A DNA stretch of 64,000 bases from NCBI GenBank assembly GCA_947629575.1, contig CANREF010000001.1, positions 1-64,000 on the forward strand, written 5' to 3'. The position numbers and the translations under genes are program-made. The number at the start of each line of letters is the position of its first letter. The stretch's first letter is position 1. Positions 62,118 to 64,000 of this stretch are shown piece after piece. A model generated the notes under the pieces. The model was not told the origin of the DNA, ran no database searches, and worked only from the letters and a program-made list of their open reading frames with translations. The stretch comes from an uncultured Clostridia bacterium. Its GTDB lineage: Bacteria > Bacillota > Clostridia > Christensenellales > Borkfalkiaceae.

Positions 62118-62204
62118 ACACCCCCTCAGTCACTTTGTGACAGCTCCCCCTCAAGGGGCAGCCGAGAAGACTTTGCCCACTCTCAAGGGGCAGCCGAGAG
62201 ATCG
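62118..62204 (+). repeat. right half of bipartite hairpin element flanking DUF559 ORF
   Basis: ACACCCCCTCAGTCACTTTGTGACAGCTCCCCCTCAAGGGGCAGCCGAG. Confidence 0.8.
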
Positions 62205-62247
62205 GAATAATACACTTCCGATGAACAACTTTTAAGGAATCATTATT

Positions 62248-64000
62248 ATGGCTAAGAGAGAGACATCACCCGAACTTACCGAAGAATTCAAAAAGACGCT
62301 TGAAATGACAAAAGTCCTCGACGTGGAAGTCAATGACGAGCTCAAGCGCTCCTTCATTGCCTACGCGATGGCGGTCAATAAATCCCGCGCCATTCCCGAC
62401 GTCAGAGACGGGCTCAAACCCGTGCACCGCCGTATCCTCTACGCCATGCACGAAATGGGACTGTATAACGACAAGGCATACAGAAAGTGCGCCCGTATCG
62501 TCGGTGACGTCATGGGTAAATTCCACCCGCACGGCGATTCGTCGGTGTACGACGCCCTCGTCCGTCTCGCGCAGGACTTCACGATCAACTTCCCGCTCGT
62601 GGACGGGCACGGGAATTTCGGCTCGGTGGACGGAGACCCGCCTGCCGCCATGCGTTATACGGAGGCGCGCCTTACCAAACTCGCCGCCGAAATGCTGCGC
62701 GATCTCGACAAGGAAACGGTCGATTTCTTCCCCAACTTCGATGGCATCGAAATGGAACCCGCCGTCCTGACGGCGCGCTTCCCCAACCTTCTCGTCAACG
62801 GCTCGGACGGCATTGCCGTCGGCATGGCGACGAACATCCCCCCGCACAACCTCGCCGAGGTCATCGACGGCACGATCGCCATGATCGACGATCCCGACAT
62901 CACCGTCGAGGAACTCATGCAGTATATCCCTGCTCCCGACTTCCCCACAGGGGGCATCATCATGGGCAGGAGCGGTATCCGCAAGGCGTACAGAACGGGA
63001 CAGGGCAATATCGTCATCCGTTCCAAGTGCGAGATCGAGGAACACGGCACGGGCGCAAATGTCCGTTCCCGCATCGTCGTCACCGAAATTCCCTATCAGG
63101 TAAACAAAGCCCAGCTCATCATCCAGATCGCCGACATGGTGAAGGATAAGCGCATCGAGGGCATTTCGGACATCCGCGACGAGAGCGGCAGAGAGGGACT
63201 TCGCATCGTCATCGAATGCAAGAAGGACGCCAACGCACAGGTCGTTCTCAATACCCTCTTCAAACACACCAATCTGCAGATCTCGGACGGCATCATCCTT
63301 CTGGCGCTCGTCGAAAACGGCACAGAGCCCCGCTATCTCACCCTTCGCGAGATCCTGAGCTATTATCTCGCCCACCAAAAGGAAGTTATTCAACGCAGAA
63401 CGCGCTACGACCTCAATAAAACGGAGGAACGCGCCCATATCGTCGAGGGGCTTGTCATCGCGCTCGCAAATATCGACGAGGTGATCAAGATCATCAAGGA
63501 ATCGCGGGACAAGAACGACGCGGTGGAACGGCTCACGACCGCCTTTGAACTCTCCGAAAAGCAGGCGAACGCCATTCTCGAAATGCGCCTGCAACGGCTC
63601 ACCGCCCTCGAAGTGGAAAAGCTCAGGGAAGAACTCGAGGCGCTCCGTGCGACCATTGCCGATCTTCAGGACATTTTGGCGCACGAGGAGAGGGTCATGC
63701 AGATCATCCGCGACGATCTCACGGCGATCAAGGCAAAATATCCCTCCGAACGCAAGACGGAGGTCTCCGTCGACCTCGGCGACATCGAGGACGAGGACCT
63801 CATCGACGAGGAGGACGTCGTGATCTCCATGACCCACGGCGGATACATCAAGCGCTTCCCCGTGGCGGAATACCGCGCGCAGAACCGCGGCGGCGTGGGC
63901 GTGACGGGGCATCGCCCCAAGGAGGACGACTTCATCGAGCAGATGTTCGTTTGCTCCACCCATATCCCCATTTTGTTCTTCTCCAGCCGCGGCAAGGTGT
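62248..64000 (+). CDS. gyrA: DNA gyrase subunit A, 3' truncated by window edge
   Basis: [57 protein letters not shown]. Confidence 0.95.
   Translation, partial: MAKRETSPELTEEFKKTLEMTKVLDVEVNDELKRSFIAYAMAVNKSRAIPDVRDGLKPVHRRILYAMHEMGLYNDKAYRKCARIVGDVMGKFHPHGDSSVYDALVRLAQDFTINFPLVDGHGNFGSVDGDPPAAMRYTEARLTKLAAEMLRDLDKETVDFFPNFDGIEMEPAVLTARFPNLLVNGSDGIAVGMATNIPPHNLAEVIDGTIAMIDDPDITVEELMQYIPAPDFPTGGIIMGRSGIRKAYRTGQGNIVIRSKCEIEEHGTGANVRSRIVVTEIPYQVNKAQLIIQIADMVKDKRIEGISDIRDESGREGLRIVIECKKDANAQVVLNTLFKHTNLQISDGIILLALVENGTEPRYLTLREILSYYLAHQKEVIQRRTRYDLNKTEERAHIVEGLVIALANIDEVIKIIKESRDKNDAVERLTTAFELSEKQANAILEMRLQRLTALEVEKLREELEALRATIADLQDILAHEERVMQIIRDDLTAIKAKYPSERKTEVSVDLGDIEDEDLIDEEDVVISMTHGGYIKRFPVAEYRAQNRGGVGVTGHRPKEDDFIEQMFVCSTHIPILFFSSRGKV

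Noticed and set aside
62500-62600. Possible quinolone-resistance change in the GyrA QRDR
   Set aside because: [21 protein letters not shown] keeps the Ser and Asp positions of sensitive enzymes.
62266-63963. 565-aa minus-strand ORF opposite gyrA
   Set aside because: Antisense shadow of gyrA.
1-64000. Prophage, restriction-modification, toxin-antitoxin or secondary-metabolite cluster
   Set aside because: No integrase, capsid, methylase, known toxin or biosynthetic core genes found among supported ORFs; the only nuclease-like gene is the solitary DUF559 ORF.

Overview
The window looks like a chromosomal segment of a GC-rich, spore-forming Firmicute (Clostridia-like) that spans the replication-origin neighbourhood. 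Leftward on the minus strand are dnaN, rpmH, rnpA, yidD, yidC and jag. Rightward from rsmG, most genes are on the plus strand: pckG, cysE-cysS-alaS, rplM-rpsI, fbp, glnS, uvrB, uvrA, spoVT, a spoVB-like gene, mazG, dus, gyrB and gyrA (3' truncated by the window). dnaA is absent from its usual place; the dnaN/rsmG intergenic region has an AT-rich patch and several degenerate DnaA-box-like motifs and sits at the gene-orientation switch. The accessory content is almost entirely intergenic: several families of modular, hairpin-rich interspersed repeats. One copy of a bipartite repeat, between gyrB and gyrA, carries a DUF559 endonuclease-like ORF exactly between its inverted GGGGTGT/ACACCCC boundaries. 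Two other copies have 15-16 nt in the same place, which suggests an autonomous/non-autonomous (RAYT/REP-like or MITE-like) system. A second element family abuts the stop codons of alaS, spoVT, gyrB and uvrA, and inverted copies bracket a HAD-uvrA cassette. Other points: many promoters predict leaderless mRNAs; several small XRE regulators have readable operators; a MATE gene has an attenuator leader; pckG has a cre-like site over its -35; gyrB has a Z-DNA-prone leader. No tools were run: product calls come from reading protein motifs, and repeat and promoter calls from reading the DNA.
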